From NCBI GenBank assembly GCA_017962415.1, contig JAGCVK010000045.1:1-61487 (forward strand): a stretch of 61,487 nt of DNA, read 5' to 3'. Shown here in pieces: positions 54,178-61,062 of this stretch (positions are counted from its first letter, which is position 1; the number at the start of each line of letters is the position of its first letter). A program made the position numbers and the translations under genes. The notes below the pieces were generated by a model. It did no database searches, was not told where the DNA came from, and saw nothing but the letters and a program-made list of their open reading frames with translations. The stretch comes from Treponema sp. GTDB lineage: Bacteria > Spirochaetota > Spirochaetia > Treponematales > Treponemataceae.

Positions 54178-55362
54178 ATGATTTTAAGTGTTACATTATC
54201 AAAACCAGTAAATAATATTGAAGAAAAACTCGGAAAAGATTATCAAAAAATCAAAATAAAAGCTGTAAATGCCGCCGAAGGTGCAGCCTACTCTGTTGAA
54301 CTGTTTACAAAAACGCAGGTTTTTCATAAAAAAATGAACGAAGCAGAACTTTGTGATTTTTTAAAAGCCAACGCCGGTGTTACGTTCAAAAATTGCGTAA
54401 CACGAACTGAACAAGAAGAAATTACTTTAATGGCAAATAAAAAAGGCAAAATCACAGAACTTAGAAAAAAAATTGCAGCCCCGAAAGATTCAACAAATTC
54501 TTTGGGCGCACAAAAATTAAAGATTCTTCCTTCGGCAAAGAAAAAAAATTATCTTTTGCAAGAAGGCGTTCCGGTTCCATTTTTGATTTTGCTTGGAATT
54601 ATGAACGATGAAGGAAAAGTTATTGCCAGCCGCTACGACAAGTTTCGCCAAATAAATCGTTTTTTGGAATTTATTGATGATATTTTGCCGGAATTTTCTG
54701 ATAAAACGGCTGCAAAAGAGCCGCTTAGAATTGCAGATTTTGGCTGCGGAAAATCATATTTAACTTTTGCAGTTCATTATTTTTTAACTGAGATTCGCCA
54801 TATTCCGTGCGAAATTGAAGGCCTGGATTTAAAACAAGAGGTAATTACTTATTGTAATGAAATGGCAAAAAAGCTGAATCTTAAAGGCCTTATTTTTCAC
54901 ACCGGAAACATTGCAGATTATTCAGGAAGCCACAACCCGGACATTGTGATTACCCTGCACGCCTGCGACACAGCAACCGACTTTGCATTAAAATACGCCG
55001 TTGAACGAAATGCCCGCGCTATTTTAAGCGTGCCTTGCTGCCAGCATCAGATTAACACACAGCTTCAACTGCGCGGAAAAACTGGCGGCGCTGCTGGTGG
55101 AGTTCCTGAAGAATTTGAACCACTTTTAAAATGGGGAATCATCAGAGAAAAATTCAGTTCCCTTGTAACAGATGCAATTCGCGGAGAATGGCTGGAAGCT
55201 CAAGGTTATAAAGTTCAAATGCTTGAGTTTATTGATATGGAACACACACCTAAAAATATTTTGATTCGGGCAATCAAAAGAACTGCGCAAAAGCCACAAA
55301 CGCCGCAAGAATGCAAATTAGCAAAAGCGCTGGGAATTTCGCCTGAAATTCAAAAAGAATGA
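54178..55362 (+). CDS. Class I SAM-dependent methyltransferase (METTL25/GSTCD-like)
   Basis: 394 residues. The SAM-binding loop is RIADFGCGKSYLTFAVHYFL, followed by EIEGLDLKQ and VITLHACDTATDFAL, and a Cys-rich VPCCQHQIN. This HACD-containing pattern resembles the Methyltransf_32 group (eukaryotic METTL25/GSTCD); bacterial substrates are not known to me, and RNA is the usual guess. The N-terminal 165 residues precede the catalytic domain. Transcription starts from a TATAGT -10; AAGGG lies upstream of the ATG. Divergent from parA. Confidence 0.78.
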   Translation: MILSVTLSKPVNNIEEKLGKDYQKIKIKAVNAAEGAAYSVELFTKTQVFHKKMNEAELCDFLKANAGVTFKNCVTRTEQEEITLMANKKGKITELRKKIAAPKDSTNSLGAQKLKILPSAKKKNYLLQEGVPVPFLILLGIMNDEGKVIASRYDKFRQINRFLEFIDDILPEFSDKTAAKEPLRIADFGCGKSYLTFAVHYFLTEIRHIPCEIEGLDLKQEVITYCNEMAKKLNLKGLIFHTGNIADYSGSHNPDIVITLHACDTATDFALKYAVERNARAILSVPCCQHQINTQLQLRGKTGGAAGGVPEEFEPLLKWGIIREKFSSLVTDAIRGEWLEAQGYKVQMLEFIDMEHTPKNILIRAIKRTAQKPQTPQECKLAKALGISPEIQKE

Positions 55363-55613
55363 TTACAACGTATTTTTAATAAAAATCAAAATGTTGAAAA
55401 ATAAAAAAAAACGCTCATCTTGTATTTTGTATTCGTTGCAACGCAGTTTTTTTTTGTTTTTCAAGGCTACTTAAATTTTATATTTTCACGAAGCAAAAAT
55501 GCGCAAATCAAATTAAAAACAATGTACTTTTTTGCAGCGGTCTTTTATGCTGATTTTCGCAACTGTTTTTCGCATCTTCACACTTTTTATGTTCCTTATT
55601 ATAATTTGCAATT
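55363..55613. other. A+T-rich intergenic region before the permease gene
   Basis: 251 bp. A 27-codon ORF near 55392 and a 69-codon frame at 55420-55629 have no Shine-Dalgarno and no recognisable sequence; I do not call them. The permease promoter lies at 55577-55605. Nothing else is seen. Confidence 0.6.
55577..55605 (+). promoter_or_regulatory. Anion permease promoter, near-leaderless
   Basis: -35 TTCACA (55577-55582), 17-nt spacer, consensus -10 TATAAT (55600-55605), then 8 nt to the ATG at 55614, with no Shine-Dalgarno in between. Confidence 0.6.
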
Positions 55614-56756
55614 ATGTTTAAACGAATAATCGCAATTTTCAAAAAAGAAATAATGCTTTCGGTTTCGCTGCTTGCAGCAATTATTTCGCTTTTTATTACA
55701 CCGCCAAGCAAAGAACTTTTGCACCAAATTGACTGGAAAACTCTTGCAACACTTTTTATGCTGCTTTCGGTTTTGGAAGGTTTTAAAAAGGAAAATATTT
55801 TTTCGCCACTTTTGCAAAAAACTTCGCGCTTAAGTTCAATGAAGTTTTTAACCTGCTTTTTTGTTTATTCGGTTTTTCTTTCTTCAATGTTTGTTACAAA
55901 CGATGTTTCGCTTATTATTTTTGTTCCGCTAACAATCATTTTGTTCCGCGCAGGCGGCAAAGAAAAATATATTCTGCCAGTTTTGACTTTTGAAAATATT
56001 GCAGCAATTCGCGGCTCGCTTTTGACTCCTTTTGGGAGCCCGCAGAATCTGTTTCTTTTTAGTCAGAGTGGCATTTCGGCACCTTCTTTTATTTTGATGA
56101 TGTGCCCGCTTTGGATTTTCAGCGCAGCGCTGCTTTTTGTGTTTATCAGTTTTCTATACAGAAAAAATTCGCACGAACGAATTATTATAGAAGAAAAAAA
56201 TGTTTGCACCGCATGGGAACCGGAACGCCGCAAAAAACGCATTTTGTATCTTGTGCTTTTTGCGCTGATTATTACAACCATTGTTACAAGAACTAAATTT
56301 TGGCCTTATGTAACGCTTGCTGTTGCGCTCGCGCTTTTGATTTTTGACCGCCATATTTTGCGACAAACTGATTATGTTTTGCTGCTTACTTTTTTGTGTT
56401 TCTTTGTTTTTAGCTCTTCGATTTGTGCAAATCCTGCGATTTCAACATTTTTAAAAGAACACGTTGGCGGCCACGAATATATTTGGAGTATTCTTTTAAG
56501 CCAGGTGATTTCTAACGTTCCGGCAAGTATTGTTCTTTGGCCTTTTACAACAAATCTTAGAGCGCTTATTTATGGTTTGGATAGCGCGGGTTTGTGTTCT
56601 ATTATTGGCTCGCTTGCAAGTGTTATTAATCTGAGAATTTATATTCGCGAGTATCCTGGAAACGGCTGGAAGTTTATTAAAACTTTTACCTGGATTAGTT
56701 TGATTTTCTTTGCGATTGTTGTACTTCCGCAGCTTTGGTTGATTTTGAAATTTTAA
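55614..56756 (+). CDS. Anion permease (citrate transporter-like / ArsB-NhaD fold)
   Basis: 380 residues, about eleven helices. The pattern of two related halves, with FVTNDVSLIIFVPLTI in half 1, TPFGSPQNLFLFSQSG (the re-entrant loop region) and LSQVISNVPASIVLWPF in half 2, matches the citrate-transporter-like superfamily (ArsB, NhaD, SLC13 relatives). Substrate unknown: a dicarboxylate or arsenite-type anion is possible. The start has no ribosome-binding site. The stop codon is 3 nt before the first 115-bp repeat. Confidence 0.8.
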   Translation: MFKRIIAIFKKEIMLSVSLLAAIISLFITPPSKELLHQIDWKTLATLFMLLSVLEGFKKENIFSPLLQKTSRLSSMKFLTCFFVYSVFLSSMFVTNDVSLIIFVPLTIILFRAGGKEKYILPVLTFENIAAIRGSLLTPFGSPQNLFLFSQSGISAPSFILMMCPLWIFSAALLFVFISFLYRKNSHERIIIEEKNVCTAWEPERRKKRILYLVLFALIITTIVTRTKFWPYVTLAVALALLIFDRHILRQTDYVLLLTFLCFFVFSSSICANPAISTFLKEHVGGHEYIWSILLSQVISNVPASIVLWPFTTNLRALIYGLDSAGLCSIIGSLASVINLRIYIREYPGNGWKFIKTFTWISLIFFAIVVLPQLWLILKF

Positions 56757-56758
56757 AT

Positions 56759-56873
56759 GCGTTAGGCGCTGGAAGGGCGCAAAGCGCGTGCGGAGCAGCA
56801 AAGCTGCGGAGCACCGAGCGTAGCGGAGCCTGGAAGCGTCGACCGGCACGCCGAAGGCGTGCCGGGAACGCCC
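56759..56873. repeat. 115-bp GC-rich repeat, copy 1 (left flank of the DUF2589 cassette)
   Basis: Starts GCGTTAGGCGCTGGAAGG and ends GGCGTGCCGGGAACGCCC. It is a chain of short palindromes (GCGCAAAGCGC; GCAGCAAAGCTGC; GGCACGCCGAAGGCGTGCC). It is identical to copy 2 at 60606-60720 except for three substitutions and lies in the same orientation. Coding content is absent. Confidence 0.9.
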
Positions 56874-56916
56874 AGATTAAAAACTTTTGTAAATGCCATT
56901 ATTTGATGAACTATAT

Positions 56917-56957
56917 AAAAAGCCTGCCATAAAATTAAGGGCAGGCTGACTTTTTTA
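56917..56957. terminator. Bidirectional terminator between permease and cassette
   Basis: AGCCTGCC (56921-56928) pairs with GGCAGGCT (56940-56947) around an 11-nt loop; T-runs follow on both strands, so it can end the six-gene cassette on the minus strand and the permease transcript on the plus strand. Confidence 0.85.
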
Positions 56958-56983
56958 ACTAGGCTTTATTGGATTTTAGGATT

Positions 56984-57409
56984 TTATTGAACTTTTATTA
57001 TTCGTTTGCTTTCAACTGCGCCATTTTTTACGGTTGCCGCTTCGCCAAGCGGGTCGTAAACGACATTTTCCTGGCCATTTTCCACAAGCGGCTTGCAATT
57101 GCCAACTACAAAATGCGTGAACTTGTCTTTGAATGCAAGAACTTCATATTCGCCTTCTTGGGCTGTATATTCTTTGCTTTCCTTTCGCGTAACGCAAACT
57201 CGCCCTGTCAAATGAAAGAGTATTTCATCTGGATTCAAAACGGTGCATTCTTCGTCCACAGATTTTGCTTTTTTGGCCCGCAAAAATTCCTTTTCGGCGT
57301 TGAAGCGTTTTTTTGCAATTTGTTCTGCGATATAAATTAGTGACAAAAAATAACAACCATAATCGCCAAGTATTTTTAATACTTTTTGTCTTGGTATTTG
57401 TTTTTTCAT
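56984..57409 (-). CDS. Small papain-fold-like protein, last gene of the cassette
   Basis: 141 residues, no signal peptide. The Cys19 context GCYFLSL fits the catalytic cysteine site of C39/papain-like peptidases (general pattern C-G-P-x-S-L); His99 in FTHFVVGN and Asp119 in VVYDPLGEA complete a Cys-His-Asp order with the right spacing. The start segment also recalls DUF261 proteins of Borrelia and phages. I infer a cysteine peptidase-like fold; activity is untested. It starts one base after the previous gene's stop with GGGG upstream. Confidence 0.6.
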   Translation of the reverse strand: MKKQIPRQKVLKILGDYGCYFLSLIYIAEQIAKKRFNAEKEFLRAKKAKSVDEECTVLNPDEILFHLTGRVCVTRKESKEYTAQEGEYEVLAFKDKFTHFVVGNCKPLVENGQENVVYDPLGEAATVKNGAVESKRIIKVQ

Positions 57410-57410
57410 T

Positions 57411-58046
57411 TTAAGCCCCTAATTTATACAAAACTACAAAAAAGTCGCCGGCTGTGCGCCATTCTTCGCCATTTGTTTTGTCTATGCCGTGTATTACAAG
57501 GCCTTTTTCCTGCTCTTTGCCAAGGAATCCTGGAATCTCGCTTAAAACAAAATCTGCAACGTCTGCATCTGGTTTTGGATTATAATGAAAATATGTGTCG
57601 TCACTTTTTTTCATTACAACTGTTGCATGGCCGCATGTATTTTCGCACGCAGAAATTATTCCCGCTTCCTGATGATTCCAAAAAAGATCCATTATTGTAG
57701 CAACGGTAAGATTTATTCGTGCTGGTTCAAAATCGATTGGTCTAAAGATTTTTACACCAACATTTCTTTGATTCAGCAGATTTGTTTCTGCTCTTATTGT
57801 ATTTTCAACAAAATCAAAGGTTGGAGCGCCGGCATTTAAGTCGCGGCCGTTTTCTACTATCATTACTTCGTTCCACGACTTTTCAATTTCTGAATTTCGT
57901 GGCTGCCCAATCATATTTGCAAGTATTGTATGTAAGCTGCAAGGAAAACACGAAAAAGTATATTCCATTGTTTTTACAAATACATTTTCTTCTGCTAATT
58001 CAAACCAATTTCCATTTTGTATGAAAGCACCTTCATTTAAATTCAT
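57411..58046 (-). CDS. C39-like cysteine peptidase-fold protein
   Basis: 211 residues, no signal peptide or membrane segment. SCFPCSLHTIL (Cys33 with the C-x-P-x-S-L pattern of C39-like peptidases) is followed by CGHATVV (His140) and FHYNPKPDAD (Asn156 or Asp160), a Cys-His-Asn/Asp order. Two further cysteines (C134, C138) lie near the active-site His. It is the second papain-like protein of the cassette and differs from the 141-aa one throughout. GGAGGAG lies before the start, overlapping the upstream stop. Confidence 0.65.
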   Translation of the reverse strand: MNLNEGAFIQNGNWFELAEENVFVKTMEYTFSCFPCSLHTILANMIGQPRNSEIEKSWNEVMIVENGRDLNAGAPTFDFVENTIRAETNLLNQRNVGVKIFRPIDFEPARINLTVATIMDLFWNHQEAGIISACENTCGHATVVMKKSDDTYFHYNPKPDADVADFVLSEIPGFLGKEQEKGLVIHGIDKTNGEEWRTAGDFFVVLYKLGA

Positions 58047-58049
58047 AGT

Positions 58050-58322
58050 TTACTCCTCCAGCCATGCAGGTTTTCTTGAAAATCCTACATGGTACGTTAT
58101 TCTTTCCATTGTCAGTTCATGCTCTCCAAGCATATATCTGCCAATTGTAATATCTTTTCCTAAAAGTATTCCTTTGGGAAAATCAGACAGGCAACGATTC
58201 AGTAAATCCACCTGAGCCTGTCTGGACTGGTCTGAAATCGGATTATTTGGATTTACACTTCCAATCGTCACAAGTTTTACATAGTGAATATCAGATAAAT
58301 CTGATTTTTTACTTTCATTCAT
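58050..58322 (-). CDS. 90-residue cassette protein of unknown function
   Basis: A short soluble protein with a predicted beta-alpha mix. The N-terminus is polar (MNESKKSDLSDIHYVKLVTI) and the middle (RQAQVDLLNRCLSDFPKGIL) is likely helical; LGKDITIGRYMLGEHELTME looks like beta strands. No family recognised. AAGGAGG lies 7 nt upstream and it sits between the DUF2589-B gene (29 nt) and the C39-like gene (3 nt). It may be an adaptor, inhibitor or substrate of the peptidase-like proteins; that is inference from position. Confidence 0.75.
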   Translation of the reverse strand: MNESKKSDLSDIHYVKLVTIGSVNPNNPISDQSRQAQVDLLNRCLSDFPKGILLGKDITIGRYMLGEHELTMERITYHVGFSRKPAWLEE

Positions 58323-58351
58323 TGCCTGTCCTCCTTAAAAACTTTCTAAAA

Positions 58352-59437
58352 TTATGCTGCTACAGCCGGATTTGCAATTGCAGAATTGTATTCACCTCTT
58401 TTTTTCATAAGAGCTTCATCAATTTCTTTCAATTTATTGCAACTATCTATAGACGCTGTCTGAGCAGTTTCAAAGTCATTGTATCTGTCTTCGCCAGAAG
58501 CATAATCAACTGACTCATTGTCTTTGAATGCTTTAAGCGAAAGAAGTTGCATAGCTTCATCAGAGCTTTTGCCACTATCTGCAATAACCTGAACCTGATC
58601 TGCAACGCGCGACATAAAGTTGTTCCAGCTTGTATCAACCGCGTTGATTGCAGCAGAAATTTTATCCGTATCTGCATTTTCACCTTTTAAAGCCTGAGCT
58701 GCTAAAACGTCGTAAATATTCAACTGCTCGCGCGCTATAGTTTTAAATTTGACGATACTATCCTCAAAAATGCGCTGAGCGGCATCTCTACGACTTTCAA
58801 GCTCGCTGATTTCGCTTCGCATTGTGCGAAGTTTTTCGGCTTTAAGTTTTGCTGCTTCCGGAAGTGCCTGGCCATTTCCATCTCTAAGCTGAGAATCAAC
58901 CAAAGACGGAGAAATTCCTGCCGAAATCATATCAAGAACGCGGGAAAGTCCTTCCGGAGTTCCATGATTAACAGCACGAACATCAACGTGATACTTTGCA
59001 GAATTATCGCTGCTTCGCGTGTTTGCCTGGTGCGCACTTACACTTCCGGTAATGCTCACCTGCACAGGACCAAATCTTGCAGAGCCAGAAAGAGAAGCTC
59101 CCAAATCAAAAGATTTTTCGGATTTTTCACTTTCCTTAACTTCCATATCAAATATGATGTTTACCTCATCAATTTGAAGATTTGGAATTGGAACTATTGC
59201 TAACAAAGGAACATCTACGTTTAGAGATTCCAGATTGCTAGTACCGTCGTCATTCATACTGTTTCGCGAAAATCCGAAAGCAGCCGTGCGGACTTTTCCA
59301 TTTTTGTCAAAGCCCACATCATTGATGAAATTTGCCGTACCGCGAGCAAGGGAAATACTTGCGTCAGAAGCCGCATTAAGCGGACCTCCAATCAACTGCC
59401 CCATGTCTAAGCCGGCAAATTGTTCTGTGATTGCCAT
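58352..59437 (-). CDS. DUF2589-type protein B
   Basis: 361 residues with the DUF2589 layout: LIGGPLNAASDASISLARGT then ANFINDVGF near the N-terminus, and VDVPLLAIVPIPNLQIDEVN then IIFDMEVKES (about 74-105), the family's best-conserved stretch. The C-terminal half (about 205-330) is coiled-coil rich (LRTMRSEISELESRRDAAQR) and longer than in protein A. No signal peptide. AGGAGG precedes the ATG. DUF2589 has no known function. Two copies next to two papain-like proteins suggest a structural partner or substrate role (inference). Confidence 0.85.
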   Translation of the reverse strand: MAITEQFAGLDMGQLIGGPLNAASDASISLARGTANFINDVGFDKNGKVRTAAFGFSRNSMNDDGTSNLESLNVDVPLLAIVPIPNLQIDEVNIIFDMEVKESEKSEKSFDLGASLSGSARFGPVQVSITGSVSAHQANTRSSDNSAKYHVDVRAVNHGTPEGLSRVLDMISAGISPSLVDSQLRDGNGQALPEAAKLKAEKLRTMRSEISELESRRDAAQRIFEDSIVKFKTIAREQLNIYDVLAAQALKGENADTDKISAAINAVDTSWNNFMSRVADQVQVIADSGKSSDEAMQLLSLKAFKDNESVDYASGEDRYNDFETAQTASIDSCNKLKEIDEALMKKRGEYNSAIANPAVAA

Positions 59438-59457
59438 AAAGACCTCCTAATTTTTTA

Positions 59458-59625
59458 TTAAGCGCATAGTTCTATGCGCTCTATCCACAAAATGTTTATG
59501 CCGCTTAAAAAATATGAAGCCGGCATTTCCAAAAGCAGCCTAAGATTCAACTTCAAACAAAGCTCTTCCAAATCAAAAGGATTTTCAAATATAAGCGCCG
59601 CATTATTTTTCGTTTGAATCTTCAT
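59458..59625 (-). CDS. 55-residue overlapping ORF between the two DUF2589 genes
   Basis: Starts with an ATG 22 nt inside the end of DUF2589-A, in a different frame, and stops 20 nt before the DUF2589-B ATG. It fills the otherwise non-coding gap in which no other gene is present. Codon use includes many Leu codons; the protein begins MKIQTKNNAALIFENPFDLE and is Leu-rich (ELCLKLNLRLLLEMP). Overlap with the upstream stop implies translational coupling. It is small, so chance occurrence cannot be excluded; no ribosome-binding site is evident. Confidence 0.5.
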   Translation of the reverse strand: MKIQTKNNAALIFENPFDLEELCLKLNLRLLLEMPASYFLSGINILWIERIELCA

Positions 59626-60502
59626 CTTTCAGGCCTTCCAGAGAATCCATTTCATCTTGAACTTCAAGTGAAAGAATCTGATCCTGCAATTCCATAATTT
59701 TATTTGTGATTTTTGTCTGAATTGTTTGATAACGCTCTTTATCAATGATGAATAATTCTGATTCGGAATTATTGCCGCCAATTTCCCGAACCTTTTGCTG
59801 CTCCGCCAAAATATCAGAAATTTTTTGATACAATTGCTGCAAGCGTTTGATATTTGTTTTTAGAATCAAAAGTTTTTTCCATTTGTCTTTTTGTTCATCA
59901 TCGCTTAAAGCGCCGTTCAAAGTTACCGGAGTTGTGTCTGTTTTCTTTGCAAGCTGATTGGCATTCATCAAATCTGAAATTCGCAAAAAACCTTCGGTTG
60001 CAGGAAGCGAAGAAACGCTCATTTTATACGAAACGCGCGGAAGAAAATCCGAATCTCGCTGGTCGGGCGAACTGATTCTGGCATTAATTTTGTTTACGCC
60101 GTCTTTATTTGAAACTGCACGAATTTCAGCCGAAAAAGAAATTTCTGCTTTATCAACCGTCATATTTGTTACAGGAATTATTGAAAGCAACGGAACTTCA
60201 AGCTGCATATTATCCACGCTATAACCATCTTCGCCGTCAGAATGAATCTGGTCGTAAGCGATTTTCATATTTTCCAGCTGAATGATTTCTTCTTTCCCAT
60301 CTCGCTTAAGAGTTCCCATATTTTTTACGGTTTCTACGATATGCGAATGAAGCCTAAGATTTGAATCTGCCAAAGCGTGCAGAGGCGCATAAACAAGATC
60401 ATCTAATTCAATAAACTCGTTACCCATTAACTCTGCTGCGCTTTGAGCTTCTTTTTTGTCTTTTTGAGAAACGGTCTTTCCCATTATAGTTTTTCTAGCC
60501 AA
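59603..60502 (-). CDS. DUF2589-type protein A, first gene of the cassette
   Basis: 299 residues. The DUF2589 core is MGNEFIELDDLVYAPLHALA near the start and LEVPLLSIIPVTNMTVDKAE, then ISFSAEIRA. The C-terminus is a long coiled coil (about 210-290) with acidic end. I chose TTG at 60502 because AAGGAGG lies 8 nt upstream and a TTGACA/TATGCT promoter is further up; the longer frame from 60661 runs back into the 115-bp repeat. An ATG ten codons on (MGKTVSQ) is the alternative. Transcribed with the five genes after it. Confidence 0.85.
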   Translation of the reverse strand: MARKTIMGKTVSQKDKKEAQSAAELMGNEFIELDDLVYAPLHALADSNLRLHSHIVETVKNMGTLKRDGKEEIIQLENMKIAYDQIHSDGEDGYSVDNMQLEVPLLSIIPVTNMTVDKAEISFSAEIRAVSNKDGVNKINARISSPDQRDSDFLPRVSYKMSVSSLPATEGFLRISDLMNANQLAKKTDTTPVTLNGALSDDEQKDKWKKLLILKTNIKRLQQLYQKISDILAEQQKVREIGGNNSESELFIIDKERYQTIQTKITNKIMELQDQILSLEVQDEMDSLEGLKDEDSNEK

Positions 60503-60526
60503 GTTATTTTCCTCCTTACTAGAAAA

Positions 60527-60555
60527 AGCATAACAGAGATTAATCGGGCTGTCAA
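60527..60555 (-). promoter_or_regulatory. Promoter of the DUF2589 cassette
   Basis: Minus strand: consensus -35 TTGACA (60555-60550), 17-nt spacer, -10 TATGCT (60532-60527). Transcription should begin near 60520, giving a leader of about 18 nt with AAGGAGG (60517-60511). Confidence 0.7.
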
Positions 60556-60605
60556 GTTTTTTTTGGAAATATTTTAGAAGAGTATTATAAGAGAAATATA
60601 AAATT

Positions 60606-60720
60606 GCGTTAGGCGCTGGAAGAGCGCAAAGCGCGTGCGGAGCAGCAAAGCTGCGGAGCACCGAGCGTAGCGGAGCCTGGAAGTGCCGACCGGCACGCCG
60701 AAGGCGTGCCGGGAACGCCC
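60606..60720. repeat. 115-bp GC-rich repeat, copy 2 (right flank of the DUF2589 cassette)
   Basis: Three differences from copy 1 (56759-56873), same orientation; the pair brackets 3.7 kb. It begins 50 nt upstream of the cassette promoter. Confidence 0.9.
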
Positions 60721-60731
60721 AAAAGTCCTAA

Positions 60732-60771
60732 AAAAAAGAAGCCCGAATAAATCGGACTTCTTTTATTAATA
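60732..60771 (-). terminator. Probable terminator hairpin next to copy 2
   Basis: AAGAAGCCCGA and TCGGACTTCTT flank a 4-5-nt loop (one G-T pair when read on the minus strand) with A/T runs on both sides. It would stop transcription coming from the gdhA side before the cassette promoter. Confidence 0.6.
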
Positions 60772-60862
60772 AAATTAGTTTTGGCATAAACGCATAAAGC
60801 GTGCTTGCCGAGAATTGTCCGCATGGCTTCGCCCTGCTTCCAATTCTCGACCGCACAAGGTC

Positions 60863-60930
60863 TTAGACAAGACCTTGTGCTATCATAGCGTTTGCTACTT
60901 TTACAAAGCCGGCAATGTTTGCACCTGACA
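60863..60930 (-). pseudogene. gdhA 3'-end fragment
   Basis: Reads SGANIAGFVKVANAMIAQGL then V and a TAA stop. The intact gene nearby ends AGANIAGFVKVANAMVAQGL then V. About 20 of 22 residues agree, but the DNA differs at many third codon positions, so it is not a fresh copy. There is no upstream coding sequence in frame with it: the segment before it is the terminator and hairpin DNA. The stop codon is embedded in a 10-bp hairpin. Confidence 0.8.
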
Positions 60931-60947
60931 AAAATAGCAAACGCGTT

Positions 60948-60976
60948 AAAAAAAGCAGTCCACTGGACTGCTTTTT
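60948..60976 (-). terminator. gdhA terminator
   Basis: GCAGTCC and GGACTGC (60955-60961, 60965-60971) with a 3-nt loop, flanked by A-runs and T-runs; it follows the gdhA stop by about 90 nt. Confidence 0.9.
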
Positions 60977-60990
60977 AGCGTTTACTTACT

Positions 60991-61060
60991 AATGTCTCGC
61001 CCAGTTATACTGGGCGGCAACCCGAAAGGGTGGCAGGTGCGATTAAGCACCATAAACATT
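60991..61060. other. Cloverleaf-like inverted-repeat element after gdhA
   Basis: Plus-strand order: AATGT (60991-60995), hairpin CGCCCAGT/ACTGGGCG with loop TAT (60998-61016), hairpin ACCC GAAA GGGT (61020-61031), hairpin GGTGC/GCACC (61036-61051), then ACATT (61056-61060) that pairs with AATGT. The linkers GGCA are repeated. It is between gdhA and its terminator; on the minus strand it would be in the mRNA 3' region. Confidence 0.55.
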
Positions 61061-61062
61061 AA

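Larger units (their letters stand above)
60776..61062. other. Non-coding gap between the cassette and gdhA
   Basis: With the flanking 60503-60605 promoter and the repeat this gap is over 300 bp without a full gene. It holds a GAGAATTG/CAATTCTC inverted repeat (60814-60848), a perfect 10-bp hairpin ACAAGGTCTT / AAGACCTTGT (60855-60878), the gdhA fragment (60863-60930), a terminator (60948-60976) and a cloverleaf-like element (60991-61060). Confidence 0.7.

Noticed and set aside
55420..55629. A 69-codon frame in the gap before the permease gene.
   Set aside because: No Shine-Dalgarno, Phe-rich random composition from A+T-rich DNA, and its end overlaps the permease start region.
56759..56873. 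The 115-bp repeats could be integron attC sites because they start with GTTAGGC.
   Set aside because: The other end (GGGAACGCC) does not fit RYYYAAC, the ends pair only at GCGTT/AACGC, and there is no integrase or cassette array.
60609..60824. A 71-codon minus-strand frame through repeat copy 2.
   Set aside because: It reads the GC-rich repeat, which is non-coding; copy 1 shows no matching gene.
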